In this document: piece after piece, positions 15,892 to 22,088 of the stretch
Position numbering within the stretch: the stretch's first letter is position 1
Layout: every line of letters starts with the position of its first letter
Source: a virus
DNA: 22,448 nt
Strand: one strand, 5' to 3'
IMG/VR virus record: IMGVR_UViG_3300006875_000186
Location: 1-22,448 of that record
Made by a program: the position numbers and the translations under genes
The notes under the pieces: generated by a model
Database searches by the model: none
Told to the model about the DNA's origin: nothing
The model's input: the letters and a program-made list of their open reading frames with translations, nothing else

Positions 15892-16326
15892 TCAATGGTC
15901 AGCTAAAATAAACCAAGCGGTGCCGTCCGACATGATCGTCAAACTATTCCACTGCGGAGTCAGCGTGTGGGTCGCGGCACCATCAATCGTCTCCGCCGCA
16001 TAGCCGTCCACGATCACCGCATTCGCTCCGCTATTGATCCGCTTGAAAGCGTAAATCCGGCCAGCGACCAATGCCGCCGGAGGAAGCGTCATCGTAATGG
16101 CTCCAGCCGTCGCATCACAGATCAGCAGATAATCGCCGCTGATGACATTCCCGCTCGTCGTCACCGTCCGATACGCTCCACGGGTAGCACCGCCACCCTG
16201 AAGATAGCTCGCGATACGATTCTCAAGCGCGAGCTTTCCAAGCTCCACTTCCCACGGCGACCGGCACCCGAATGGCGCGGCCTCGTTGATCAGCGTCTCC
16301 GCTTCGTCGCAAGTAATCGCAGCCAT
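15892..16326 (-). CDS. Virion appendage-type protein: Cys domain fused to fibre beta domain
   Basis: A 144-residue protein. The first 36 residues (ITCDEAETLINEAAPFGCRS) are paralogous to the neighbouring 69-aa protein. From about residue 50, VTTSGNVISGDYLLICDATA, then ITMTLPPAALVAGRIYAFKR and then WNSLTIMSDGTAWFIL, it has a beta-sandwich module widely seen in phage fibre and neck appendage proteins. The arrangement suggests that the N-terminal Cys domain is a docking module shared by two proteins and the C-terminal domain is displayed. No SD (GAGCTAATTTT). The function is inferred from domain type. Confidence 0.75.
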   Translation of the reverse strand: MAAITCDEAETLINEAAPFGCRSPWEVELGKLALENRIASYLQGGGATRGAYRTVTTSGNVISGDYLLICDATAGAITMTLPPAALVAGRIYAFKRINSGANAVIVDGYAAETIDGAATHTLTPQWNSLTIMSDGTAWFILADH

Positions 16327-16330
16327 AAAA

Positions 16331-16621
16331 TTAGCTCATCATCGGACCCTGCCCACGACGCATCACCTCAGCGATGAAACTCTCGCGCCCACCGCCACCT
16401 TTAGATTCCATCTCACCCTCCTCCTCCATCTCCTCCTCGCCGCCCTTCATCTTCTTGTTCTTCGCGGCTTTCTCATATCCAGGGATGGCCACACCATCCA
16501 CCTCGATCAGTTCAGCCTTGCCACCCTTGCCAAGAACAATCGTGGCCATCGTCTGAAACGCTTCGCCCTCAGCCAGATTCTCAGGAATCTCAACACCCTC
16601 CGGTAGCATGAACTTCGGCAT
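16331..16621 (-). CDS. Small acidic protein with scaffold-like C-terminal motif
   Basis: A 96-residue protein from the ATG at 16621. In-frame starts at 16687 and 16723 would include a predicted hairpin and are less typical; small phage proteins of this type usually begin near MPKFMLPEG. It has a compact N-terminal part (LPEGVEIPENL, ATIVLGKGGKAELIEVDGV), a Lys then Glu/Gly-rich linker, and the C-terminal helix ESFIAEVMRRG. The last motif closely resembles DFIANVMKS at the scaffold C-terminus. It follows the major capsid gene, beyond two hairpins. A capsid-binding or assembly role is a reasonable inference. Confidence 0.72.
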   Translation of the reverse strand: MPKFMLPEGVEIPENLAEGEAFQTMATIVLGKGGKAELIEVDGVAIPGYEKAAKNKKMKGGEEEMEEEGEMESKGGGGRESFIAEVMRRGQGPMMS

Positions 16622-16660
16622 ATCAAAGACACTCAAGCGACCATCATAAATGTCAACGAA

Positions 16661-16700
16661 AAACCCTCGACCAGATGTTTCTATCATCCAATCGAGGGTT
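16661..16700 (-). terminator. Possible second terminator or leader hairpin
   Basis: On the minus strand AACCCTCGA (16700-16692) pairs perfectly with TCGAGGGTT (16670-16662) across a 21-nt loop. Five T's in total lie at the 3' edge, two of them inside the stem. It sits between the strong capsid terminator and the start of the 96-aa gene. The long loop makes it a weaker candidate than the upstream terminator; it could also be a leader structure of the 96-aa gene. Confidence 0.45.
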
Positions 16701-16701
16701 C

Positions 16702-16766
16702 GCGGTGTTCTACCGCTTCCCAATGAGTCAACCTATTCAGAATACCCGCTGGCAAGTTGGCCAACT
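16702..16766. repeat. Two short inverted repeats in the capsid downstream gap
   Basis: GCGGT/ACCGC (16702-16706 and 16712-16716) has a 5-nt loop, and AGTTGGCCAACT (16755-16766) is a perfect 12-bp palindrome. Both lie between the two hairpins that follow the capsid gene. The 217-bp gap 16622-16838 holds these elements and no convincing gene. They may be protein-binding sites or RNA structure; chance cannot be excluded for the short one. Confidence 0.35.
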
Positions 16767-16780
16767 ATCCATCATCCGTC

Positions 16781-16818
16781 AAAACAAAAATGCCGTGAGG
16801 ATTTCTCTCCCCACGGCA
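16781..16818 (-). terminator. Intrinsic terminator of the major capsid gene
   Basis: On the minus strand TGCCGTGGGGA (16818-16808) and TCCTCACGGCA (16801-16791) form an 11-bp stem with one G-U pair, closed by a 6-nt loop and followed directly by TTTTTGTTTT (16790-16781). This is a canonical rho-independent terminator, 21 bp beyond the capsid stop. It should end most capsid transcripts and lower expression of the genes to the left. Confidence 0.85.
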
Positions 16819-16838
16819 CAATCGCTATCGGATCTCGA

Positions 16839-18077
16839 TTACGAGCAGATGATAGTCGTCAACGCACCAGTGCAGCGGCGGAAGATGATCGTCATGCCCT
16901 GATTGGTGAATATTGGCTCGGCGGCATGGATGAACTCAGCGTAATGCTGGCCCTTCTTCTCAAGCGGATCAGCGCAATCCACGTTGAGCTTGTAGGCACC
17001 AGTCACCCACTGCCACTCGCCCATGTAGTTGGTCGGCATCCACGACAGATCGCCAACGCGGTTCACGGGGCGAACGATGTGGCTCTTGAACACATACGGA
17101 GTCACGACGAACGCGGCCTCGTACGGAGCAGACACCCACGACGGATTCACGCTGAACACAGTACCCTTCGTGCCAGACGAACTGGTGAACGGCTGAACCA
17201 GCGTGTACTTGCCGCCAGCATAGGTGAACCGGGGCGGGAACAGATTCGGCACATGGCGGAAGTTCTTGATCACACGGTTCGCACCAATGCGCTTCAAGAG
17301 TTCGGCACCCGTACCACTGCCCATATCCGCATAGCGCAGATCATCGCGGAACTGAGGATTGTTCTGCGCGATACGCTGCGAAGCCTCCAGACCGATGTAC
17401 AACGGGAACACCGGACCATCGCTCGAATAGCTGATGAAGCCACTCGAATCAGGATTGGTCGCGCCGTTACGAATCAACGTAGCAGCAGTCACATCCAGCA
17501 TCTCCTGGGTCAACTCGCTCGTCGCCTGATTCAAAGCCTGACCAGCGGAGCCAGTCTGAATCCAGGGGAACTCGTTCACACCAGACGGAATCGTCTCCAC
17601 CTGCGTAAAGGACGAGTCAGCCACGGCCTTGATCGCGAACTTCGCGAACGTGTTCTGATAGCGAGTCTCCCAGCTACGCTGGGCGCGGATCGAGAGCTTC
17701 TCAAGATACACACGGAGGAACGCCTCAACACGATGATCAAAGGTCAGATCATCCTTACACAGCAACGGACCCTTGAGCGCGAAACGCTCCGGGGACCAAG
17801 TCACCGCGTTGTAACCCACAGGCACATCCGCATAGGTCACATCGCAAGCACCACCATTCTCGCCAGTAGCAAGCGTGATCGCGCTCCACTCCTCAGCCGC
17901 AGTCGGCTCAATCGAAGTGGTGTTGAACGAAGTCTGCGTCAAACCAGTACCCTGCGGATACTCGCCACGCTCAATCAAGTTGAGCCACATCGAGCGGTAC
18001 GAAGCCCGCTTGTACACATCCTGCGCGAGCGACTCGGTCGCCACAGCGAAGGCGTTAAAGACATTAGGACAAGACAT
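16839..18077 (-). CDS. Major capsid protein
   Basis: A 412-residue protein. Features fitting an HK97-like coat protein are a helical N-terminus (FAVATESLAQDVYKRASYRS), a long middle helix region (FDHRVEAFLRVYLEKLSIRA), VFPLYIGLEASQRI, a RFTYAGGKYTLVQPF beta stretch, and a C-terminal YKLNVDCADPLEKKGQHYAE domain ending in QGMTIIFRR. Length and its own strong terminator support the major virion protein. It is encoded opposite to TerL, portal and scaffold. The leader (TTTTCTGAAAT) has no SD although expression must be high. An antisense frame is open along its length but is a composition shadow. Confidence 0.85.
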   Translation of the reverse strand: MSCPNVFNAFAVATESLAQDVYKRASYRSMWLNLIERGEYPQGTGLTQTSFNTTSIEPTAAEEWSAITLATGENGGACDVTYADVPVGYNAVTWSPERFALKGPLLCKDDLTFDHRVEAFLRVYLEKLSIRAQRSWETRYQNTFAKFAIKAVADSSFTQVETIPSGVNEFPWIQTGSAGQALNQATSELTQEMLDVTAATLIRNGATNPDSSGFISYSSDGPVFPLYIGLEASQRIAQNNPQFRDDLRYADMGSGTGAELLKRIGANRVIKNFRHVPNLFPPRFTYAGGKYTLVQPFTSSSGTKGTVFSVNPSWVSAPYEAAFVVTPYVFKSHIVRPVNRVGDLSWMPTNYMGEWQWVTGAYKLNVDCADPLEKKGQHYAEFIHAAEPIFTNQGMTIIFRRCTGALTTIICS

Positions 18078-18184
18078 ATTTCAGAAAATTAACCGACGTT
18101 ATACCGACTTTGTAGAAGCGGGCCACTATCCCCACATTGAGGACAATTCCGCAGCGCGGGCGTCACTTCCGCTTAGACAGTTTG

Positions 18185-18205
18185 TGGCTGACGACCAATC
18201 AGCCA
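18185..18205. other. Stem-loop in the capsid leader region
   Basis: TGGCTGA (18185-18191) and TCAGCCA (18199-18205) form a perfect 7-bp stem with a 7-nt loop in the 182-bp gap 18078-18259, about 110-130 nt upstream of the capsid ATG. There is no T-tract on the minus strand, so it is not an evident terminator. It may be a leader structure or an operator. No convincing gene is seen in this gap. Confidence 0.4.
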
Positions 18206-18234
18206 GCATCTCGTTTTAGGTCCGATTGCGCGAA

Positions 18235-18263
18235 TACAGCGATTACTGGCCCGCTCGCGTCAA
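18235..18263 (-). promoter_or_regulatory. Weak sigma70-like promoter candidate for the capsid unit
   Basis: On the minus strand TTGACG (18263-18258) is followed after about 18 nt by CTGTAT/TGTATT. The -35 box is good but the -10 box is poor. It lies upstream of the capsid gene, where a promoter is expected, since the nuclease gene ends at 18260 and the capsid needs strong expression. Treat as tentative. Confidence 0.2.
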
Positions 18264-18766
18264 TACAAAAATACCATGTCCACAAGCTCGTTCTGCCACG
18301 CCATGTACGACCGATTCCCATAAATCTCGCCTATCCGCTTCTCCCGAATCAGTTCATGTCGATCAATCATGCCGCGATAAACATATGGACCTGGAAATGT
18401 TCCCGTCATCAACGCATACGCATCCACTTCACCAGCTTTCTCGCCCGTCTTCTGACTCACCAACAACCGACCATGCTCATACGTCGTACTCTTCACATCC
18501 ACTCTCAAGCGATCATACAACACACAGTCATAAGCCTTGTACGGCGGCTCCACATCCGTCTCCAAATCTGGATACACATTGAATAATCTACAGAAGGCCA
18601 ATTCCCCTGCTATGCCCTCAAGATCAATTCCACGCTGACCCAACGAACTAATCACAACATTCGGAACTCCTAGTTGGTCGTTCCACTCGCTACGCCGCTT
18701 CGCCACATACTCAGCCAATCGTTGCTCGGATATGTTTAATTTTACACTATTTCCAATTTTAATCAT
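18260..18766 (-). CDS. PD-(D/E)XK nuclease-like protein
   Basis: A 168-residue protein. GIAGELAFCRLF carries Glu55, and AYDCVLYDRLRVDVKST carries Asp80 and the Asp90-x-Lys92 pair. Together they form the E...D...(D/E)xK pattern of the PD-(D/E)XK nuclease fold, followed by a short strand GRLLVSQ. The family includes Holliday-junction resolvases and phage recombination or packaging nucleases. The start at 18766 is the only ATG near the N-terminus (MIKIGNSVKLNISEQRL). It sits between TerS and capsid genes, so DNA maturation before packaging is possible. Specific substrate unknown. Confidence 0.75.
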   Translation of the reverse strand: MIKIGNSVKLNISEQRLAEYVAKRRSEWNDQLGVPNVVISSLGQRGIDLEGIAGELAFCRLFNVYPDLETDVEPPYKAYDCVLYDRLRVDVKSTTYEHGRLLVSQKTGEKAGEVDAYALMTGTFPGPYVYRGMIDRHELIREKRIGEIYGNRSYMAWQNELVDMVFLY

Positions 18767-18779
18767 GTGTCAAAAGTGC

Positions 18780-18829
18780 CAAAAATTTTTGAGGGGGGGT
18801 ATCGTAAACGAAGCCCACCCCAAAAGGGG
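18780..18829. other. Palindromic GC-rich spacer between TerS and nuclease genes
   Basis: The 130-bp gap 18767-18896 has no convincing gene. It holds the perfect palindrome CAAAAATTTTTG (18780-18791), a run of seven G (18793-18799), the inverted pair TCGT/ACGA (18802-18811) and CCCC-AAAA-GGGG (18818-18829). G and C runs on opposite sides could pair into a longer structure. Because phage pac or cos sites often lie in or near the small terminase gene, this is a candidate packaging site, but nothing in the sequence proves it. Confidence 0.35.
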
Positions 18830-18896
18830 ACCGCCCAGGCCCAGTTGAAACTCTACTTATCCCATAGAATAACAATCCTTTTCCTATCCCATTACC

Positions 18897-19445
18897 CTAT
18901 TCTATTTCATTACTTGGCGTTATGTTTAATGTTTTATCCGGCAATGCTCCCAACAGATTAATCGATACAGTCGCGTTTTCGCTTGTGTCAGACCATCCGA
19001 AAACGAGAGCGGAACGTTTGCTAATAGACGCTAACACTTGCTCCCTTGTGTTTTCTTCGCGTATGTCACTGATTTGATAATTGTCGACTCTTTCTAGTGT
19101 TGTGATGGCATCATTAGCTAGTTTGCTTCTAACTAGTTTAGATAGTGTTTCAATAGAGTGTTCTATTTGTTCGCTTTTCTTTTTAAGAGAAAAGTCACCC
19201 ATATCTCGCTTCACCTTAGTCAAGCCGGAGCGGCTTGCCCTGGTCATTAGCGTTGACTCTGGTACGTTCAACTCCTTTGAAATCTGCTTCCAAGGCATCC
19301 CCCCTAGGTACCATGTTTTTGCCTTGTCCCATTCCGTAGCGTCCATGAGTACCTTGTCAGGCAAGATACCTTGTGACGCAAGTCTTACCTTTCGGATCGG
19401 CCTAGGCTTTCCCTTCCCTTTCCTGCCCTCTGAAAAAAACTTCAA
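18897..19445 (-). CDS. Probable terminase small subunit (TerS-like, HTH)
   Basis: Up to 182 residues. A helix-turn-helix, AKTWYLGGMPWKQISKELNV followed by PESTLMTRASRSGL (about residues 42-75), is followed by a long charged helical region, as in phage small terminases that bind pac/cos DNA and regulate TerL. The longest frame starts at a TTG (19445) and has a basic tail (RKGKGKPRPIRKVRL). An ATG at 19346 with AAGG 5 nt upstream gives 149 residues and may be the true start. It is far from TerL and on the opposite strand. It could instead be a different DNA-binding regulator. Confidence 0.65.
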   Translation of the reverse strand: MKFFSEGRKGKGKPRPIRKVRLASQGILPDKVLMDATEWDKAKTWYLGGMPWKQISKELNVPESTLMTRASRSGLTKVKRDMGDFSLKKKSEQIEHSIETLSKLVRSKLANDAITTLERVDNYQISDIREENTREQVLASISKRSALVFGWSDTSENATVSINLLGALPDKTLNITPSNEIE

Positions 19446-19489
19446 AAAACTACTTGCGCTCCGTTTCCGCCCGGTCTAGTCTCTCTCCC

Positions 19490-19597
19490 GTGAACAAAAA
19501 ACGCATCGAAACCTTAGCAAAACTCGCCTTTTTCATCTTGGCGAACCTTATCCTTGGCTTCGCCTTCTTCTTCCTTTTCATCCGCTCACAACTCTAA
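19490..19597 (+). CDS. Small single-pass membrane peptide
   Basis: A 35-codon frame from a GTG at 19490 to TAA at 19597: a basic N-terminus (MNKKRIETLAK), one hydrophobic helix (LAFFILANLILGFAFFFLF) and IRSQL. The positive-inside rule would put the N-terminus in the cytoplasm. It begins the rightward cluster, 44 bp from the opposed TerS frame and 19 bp before the next gene. There is no SD. Such peptides are easy to predict by chance, so confidence is moderate. Confidence 0.4.
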   Translation: MNKKRIETLAKLAFFILANLILGFAFFFLFIRSQL

Positions 19598-19616
19598 TCC
19601 ACAACCAATCAAATCC

Positions 19617-19988
19617 ATGATCACCATTGAAATCCCCTCAGCCTACGCAACCAATCCCGAAACGGAACGCGCCTATCTCCTAGGCCGGAACCATGGGCAC
19701 GGAATCGCTTGCCATAATGTCCCGTCAATCGGCGACTCAATCTGCCGCTCCATTGATTGGATTGGACTCGGGAAAACCGTCACTGAGGAGAACGCGAAGG
19801 AATACCACGAGGCTCTTTGCTTCGCTGCCGAATCCGGCTCCCGTGACTTCTCACCTTTCGAGTTTGTTGCCCATGATTTGAACGAAAGCGAAGACAGCGA
19901 AGACTTGTGGGCCGCTTTCGAGGCTGGCGTTTCCGATTCGATTCATTCCGATTTGAAAGGCTATTCCGTCGAAGACTACAGCAAATAA
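19617..19988 (+). CDS. Small hypothetical phage protein
   Basis: A 123-residue protein from the ATG at 19617. An in-frame start at 19554 would overlap the membrane peptide, and the leader CAATCAAATCC matches those of neighbours. It has TERAYLLGRNHGHGIACHNV near the N-terminus and a C-terminal acidic helix (DLWAAFEAGVSDSIHSDLKG). Paired Y/F-x-x-G-x-x-x-G phrases of this kind also occur in the partial gene at the right edge. I recognise no function. It is part of a run of small co-directional genes of early or accessory type. Confidence 0.75.
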   Translation: MITIEIPSAYATNPETERAYLLGRNHGHGIACHNVPSIGDSICRSIDWIGLGKTVTEENAKEYHEALCFAAESGSRDFSPFEFVAHDLNESEDSEDLWAAFEAGVSDSIHSDLKGYSVEDYSK

Positions 19989-20001
19989 ACCATTCCATCC
20001 C

Positions 20002-20316
20002 ATGATCACCATTCATCGCGCCTATTCCGAAGTAACTCCCGAATCAGCCGAATCCGGCGAGGAATCCGATAGCGGCTCAATCGGCACGGAATCCGTCACG
20101 TTCCGCGAACTGGTCAATCTACTCCGTGAACATCCCGTTCCTAGTTCCTGGCCTACCGACGGAACGCGATGGGATTGGTTTTCAACCTATTCCTTCGTGA
20201 CGGATTATCGGGAAGGAACGGAACGGACGGAATCAATCCATTTTGACCATTCCAATCCGTCACGGCTTGAAAAGTATTGGCGGAAAGCGATTCAACTAGC
20301 GTTCAAGCGGAAGTGA
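20002..20316 (+). CDS. Small conserved-type phage protein
   Basis: A 104-residue protein with an acidic Ser/Glu-rich N-terminal part (EVTPESAESGEESDSGS), then FRELVNLLREHPVPSSWP, then WDWFSTYSFVTDYREGTERT followed by ESIHF and a basic C-terminus (LEKYWRKAIQLAFKRK). The WFST/DYREGTERTESIHF-type pattern resembles a small family I have seen in other phages and mobile elements, with no known role. The stop codon lies inside the first of three structured spacer elements. The leader (CCATTCCATCCC) has no SD. Confidence 0.75.
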   Translation: MITIHRAYSEVTPESAESGEESDSGSIGTESVTFRELVNLLREHPVPSSWPTDGTRWDWFSTYSFVTDYREGTERTESIHFDHSNPSRLEKYWRKAIQLAFKRK

Positions 20317-20374
20317 TTCCCGATGCTTCCCCATGGGAAACCGTGGGGAATGATCGGCAATCAAGCCGAATCAC
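20313..20374 (+). promoter_or_regulatory. GNRA-capped stem-loop element A (putative structured RNA)
   Basis: TTCCCCATGG (20327-20336) pairs with CCGTGGGGAA (20341-20350) around the tetraloop GAAA. CCGAT/ATCGG (20320-20324, 20353-20357) extends it across a 2x2 internal loop. GTGATTC (20313-20319) can pair with GAATCAC (20368-20374) outside. A small CGGC/GCCG hairpin with the loop AATCAA competes with the outer arm. It starts at the stop of the upstream gene and ends 12 nt before the next ATG. No T-tract, so not a standard terminator. Confidence 0.6.
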
Positions 20375-20386
20375 AAAAACTAATCC

Positions 20387-20779
20387 ATGAAACTCCACTA
20401 TCCCTTCATTATCGGCCCAAGACTCTGCCCGGCCGTTCAAATCGGAAGCGGCTCCGATTCCCTTTTCCTATCCTTGGACGAAAAAGGATTCATCTTGGAC
20501 GGCTCCTTTGGAGAACATCGAATCCGAGACTTCCGCCCCGGAATGGGCCGTCATTCCATCGAATCCCTTTTCGAATCCATCTTGGCATTCATGGAAGCGG
20601 CAGCGGAATCCTTTCGTTATGCGGAACGGAATGGAAAAGACGGAATGAACGGTGAAAACTCCGATTTATTCCCGAAAGAAGTGACGGAATGCCTTGCCAA
20701 GTTATCCGATGAAATCGGAATGATCCGATTTGAAATTGCCGATGCCATCGAAAACGAAGTTGAACTAATCGAAAACTAA
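20387..20779 (+). CDS. Small hypothetical phage protein
   Basis: A 130-residue protein from the ATG at 20387 with leader ACTAATCC. The N-terminal half looks beta-rich (HYPFIIGPRL, DSLFLSLDEKGFILDG) and the C-terminal half helical and acidic (SIESLFESILAFMEAAAESF, LAKLSDEIGMIRFEIADAIE). No family recognised. It lies between element A and a gene that begins 4 nt downstream. A frame in another register (20323-20655) is a shadow rich in Arg/Pro/His. Confidence 0.75.
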   Translation: MKLHYPFIIGPRLCPAVQIGSGSDSLFLSLDEKGFILDGSFGEHRIRDFRPGMGRHSIESLFESILAFMEAAAESFRYAERNGKDGMNGENSDLFPKEVTECLAKLSDEIGMIRFEIADAIENEVELIEN

Positions 20780-20783
20780 TCCC

Positions 20784-21125
20784 ATGAACAAATCCGACGA
20801 AATACAAATCCTTGCCGATTGCGCCGATAAATTAGGCTCCGATTCCTACTGTGGCCAATGGCTTCGCGATCAAATCCCGTTCATCGAAAGCGATCTTCGC
20901 TCCGATATCGCGCCCGGAATCCTGGCAAGCGCATCAATCAAAGACTGCGCCCATCGCTGCAATCAAATGCGCTACGAAGCAATGCGCGAGCGCGACAAGA
21001 TCATTTTGGGTGCGCGGAACGAAGCGGAAAAGATTATGGAATCCGCTGTGAAACTAGCGGAATCGATCCGATCCGGTTTGAAACGAGACATCGAATCCGC
21101 ATTGCATCAAATCACCAAGATTTGA
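20784..21125 (+). CDS. Small conserved-type phage protein (SYCGQWL motif)
   Basis: A 113-residue helical protein. The N-terminal half ADKLGSDSYCGQWLRDQIPF and IESDLRSDI resembles a phage protein type with a LGxxSYLGPWL motif that I have seen in several tailed phages, function unknown. The C-terminal half is a charged amphipathic helix (MRERDKIILGARNEAEKIME and on), likely coiled coil. It starts 4 nt after the previous stop and has the leader ACTAATCCC; its stop lies in element B. Confidence 0.78.
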   Translation: MNKSDEIQILADCADKLGSDSYCGQWLRDQIPFIESDLRSDIAPGILASASIKDCAHRCNQMRYEAMRERDKIILGARNEAEKIMESAVKLAESIRSGLKRDIESALHQITKI

Positions 21126-21202
21126 TTCCCCGCGATTCCCCATCGGGCAACTGGTGGGGAACGGCGGGCAATCAATCCCGATTCCCGATTCACAAAATCA
21201 AA
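21121..21202 (+). promoter_or_regulatory. GNRA-capped stem-loop element B (putative structured RNA)
   Basis: TTCCCCATCGG (21136-21146) pairs with CTGGTGGGGAA (21151-21161) around GCAA. CCCGC/GCGGG (21129-21133, 21164-21168) extends it across a 2x2 internal loop, as in element A but with different bases. A second small hairpin again carries an AATCAA loop (21170-21175). TTTGATT (21121-21127) can pair with AATCAAA (21196-21202), which ends just before the ATG at 21205. It shares a 15-nt core with element C. Confidence 0.65.
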
Positions 21203-21204
21203 CC

Positions 21205-21513
21205 ATGAGAACCACAGTTACCAGTTACCAGTTTGTCGAATCCTTTCGCGCTTGCGGACGCGAAACTCAATTCTCCCGTGCGGCTCTTTTCGCTTTGTTC
21301 GATTATCTTGAATCCTACGAAGAGGACTGCGGAACAGAACTTGAATTGGACCCGATAGCCATTTGCTGCGACTGGTCAGAATTTGAAACTGCAGTTGACG
21401 CTGCGAAATCCTACGCGCGGGAATTCGACGATGAATCGGACGCGCTAGACTTCCTGCGGGACAAGTCGCAGGTAATCGAATTCCAAAGCGGCGTCTTGGT
21501 TCAAAACTTCTAA
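21205..21513 (+). CDS. Small conserved-type phage protein
   Basis: A 102-residue acidic protein from the ATG at 21205; a start at 21154 would place the hairpin element in the coding region. MRTTVTSYQFVESFRACGRE, then FSRAALFALFDYLESYEEDC, then LDPIAICCDWSEFE follow the pattern of a widespread phage family with no established function that I know of (an FxxAFxxxGR start, then a YLE-acidic helix and an IALCCD-type strand). It is in the middle of the rightward cluster. No SD. Confidence 0.8.
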   Translation: MRTTVTSYQFVESFRACGRETQFSRAALFALFDYLESYEEDCGTELELDPIAICCDWSEFETAVDAAKSYAREFDDESDALDFLRDKSQVIEFQSGVLVQNF

Positions 21514-21527
21514 TTCCCCGCGCACCT

Positions 21528-21854
21528 ATGTCAACCTTTACCCCCGGACCTTGGGCAATCAACCGATCCGTTTTTTCGACGACAGAGAAATCGGAGCTTC
21601 ACATTGGAAACCCGCGTTTGACGTGCGCGGTTGTCTACGTTGACAACATGAGCGAGAAAAAGAGCGATCAAGAAGCCAACGCCCGCCTAATCGCTTCCGC
21701 GCCCGAATTGCTCCGCGCATTGGAGGATGCGGAGTTTCTATTGCGGAAACTGTCGAACAATCCAAAGGAGATTGGCTCTATGTTGGACAGTTTGAAGCGG
21801 TGCGCGATTGACGCCCGCGAAGCGATCCAATCGGCATCCCCCTCGAACAATTAA
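21528..21854 (+). CDS. TPGPW / ANARLIASAPELL family protein
   Basis: A 108-residue protein. STFTPGPWAINRS at the start and DQEANARLIASAPELLRALE in the middle are the two signature blocks of a small protein family very common in phages and prophages. Its function is unknown to me. The C-terminal part is helical (LLRKLSNNPKEIGSMLDSLK). The start at 21528 is the first ATG, 14 nt after the previous stop. Confidence 0.85.
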   Translation: MSTFTPGPWAINRSVFSTTEKSELHIGNPRLTCAVVYVDNMSEKKSDQEANARLIASAPELLRALEDAEFLLRKLSNNPKEIGSMLDSLKRCAIDAREAIQSASPSNN

Positions 21855-21866
21855 AACCGAAAAAAC

Positions 21867-22088
21867 ATGAGTGGAATGAGCATTGAAGAGGCAAAAGCCT
21901 ATTTGCGCGAGCGGGACAATGAAGGCGTTTTCGGTCTGACCTGGGAGGAATTGCGGCACAAGTTAAGGTCAGGAAAAATCACCGTAAACGCGCAAAAAAT
22001 GCGGATGAACGGGCGGAAGTGTGTCCGGTGCGGTGATCCGGTCAAAAAGAACTCGCTGTTGTGCCGATGCCCTAACTGTCAAGTCTGA
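21867..22088 (+). CDS. Small zinc-ribbon protein
   Basis: A 73-residue protein. The N-terminal helical part (IEEAKAYLRERDNEGVFGLT, WEELRHKLRSGKI) is followed by CVRCGDPVKKNSLLCRCPNC, where C-x2-C and C-x-C-x2-C make a likely zinc ribbon. Small proteins of this kind often bind nucleic acid or RNA polymerase, but no target is evident. Its leader is A-rich (ACCGAAAAAAC). Its stop begins element C. Confidence 0.75.
   Translation: MSGMSIEEAKAYLRERDNEGVFGLTWEELRHKLRSGKITVNAQKMRMNGRKCVRCGDPVKKNSLLCRCPNCQV

Noticed and set aside
16620-16650. TTGACA-like -35 box upstream of the 96-aa gene
   Set aside because: No acceptable -10 box at 16-18 nt; the best match is over 20 nt away.
16650-18092. Long antisense open frame (480 codons) across the capsid gene on the plus strand
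   Set aside because: Protein is Arg/His/Leu-rich with no domain, and it lies exactly antisense to the capsid gene, which has clear capsid-like sequence; it is a codon-composition shadow.
18078-18259. 27-codon minus-strand frame in the capsid leader
   Set aside because: Very short, no SD, no conserved feature; hairpin in the same place is a simpler explanation.
18767-18961. 64-codon plus-strand frame (GTG start) over the TerS-nuclease gap
   Set aside because: Overlaps the TerS 3' end, lacks an SD and reads through the palindromic spacer as low-quality sequence; more likely non-coding.
20313-20374. Elements A-C as ordinary rho-independent terminators
   Set aside because: None is followed by a T-tract; they have GNRA loops, internal loops and conserved tips, and genes continue in the same direction.
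20323-20655. 110-codon frame overlapping the 130-aa gene at 20387
   Set aside because: Would encode the stem-loop element, rich in Arg/Pro/His; the other frame has a normal protein composition and tight spacing to the next gene.
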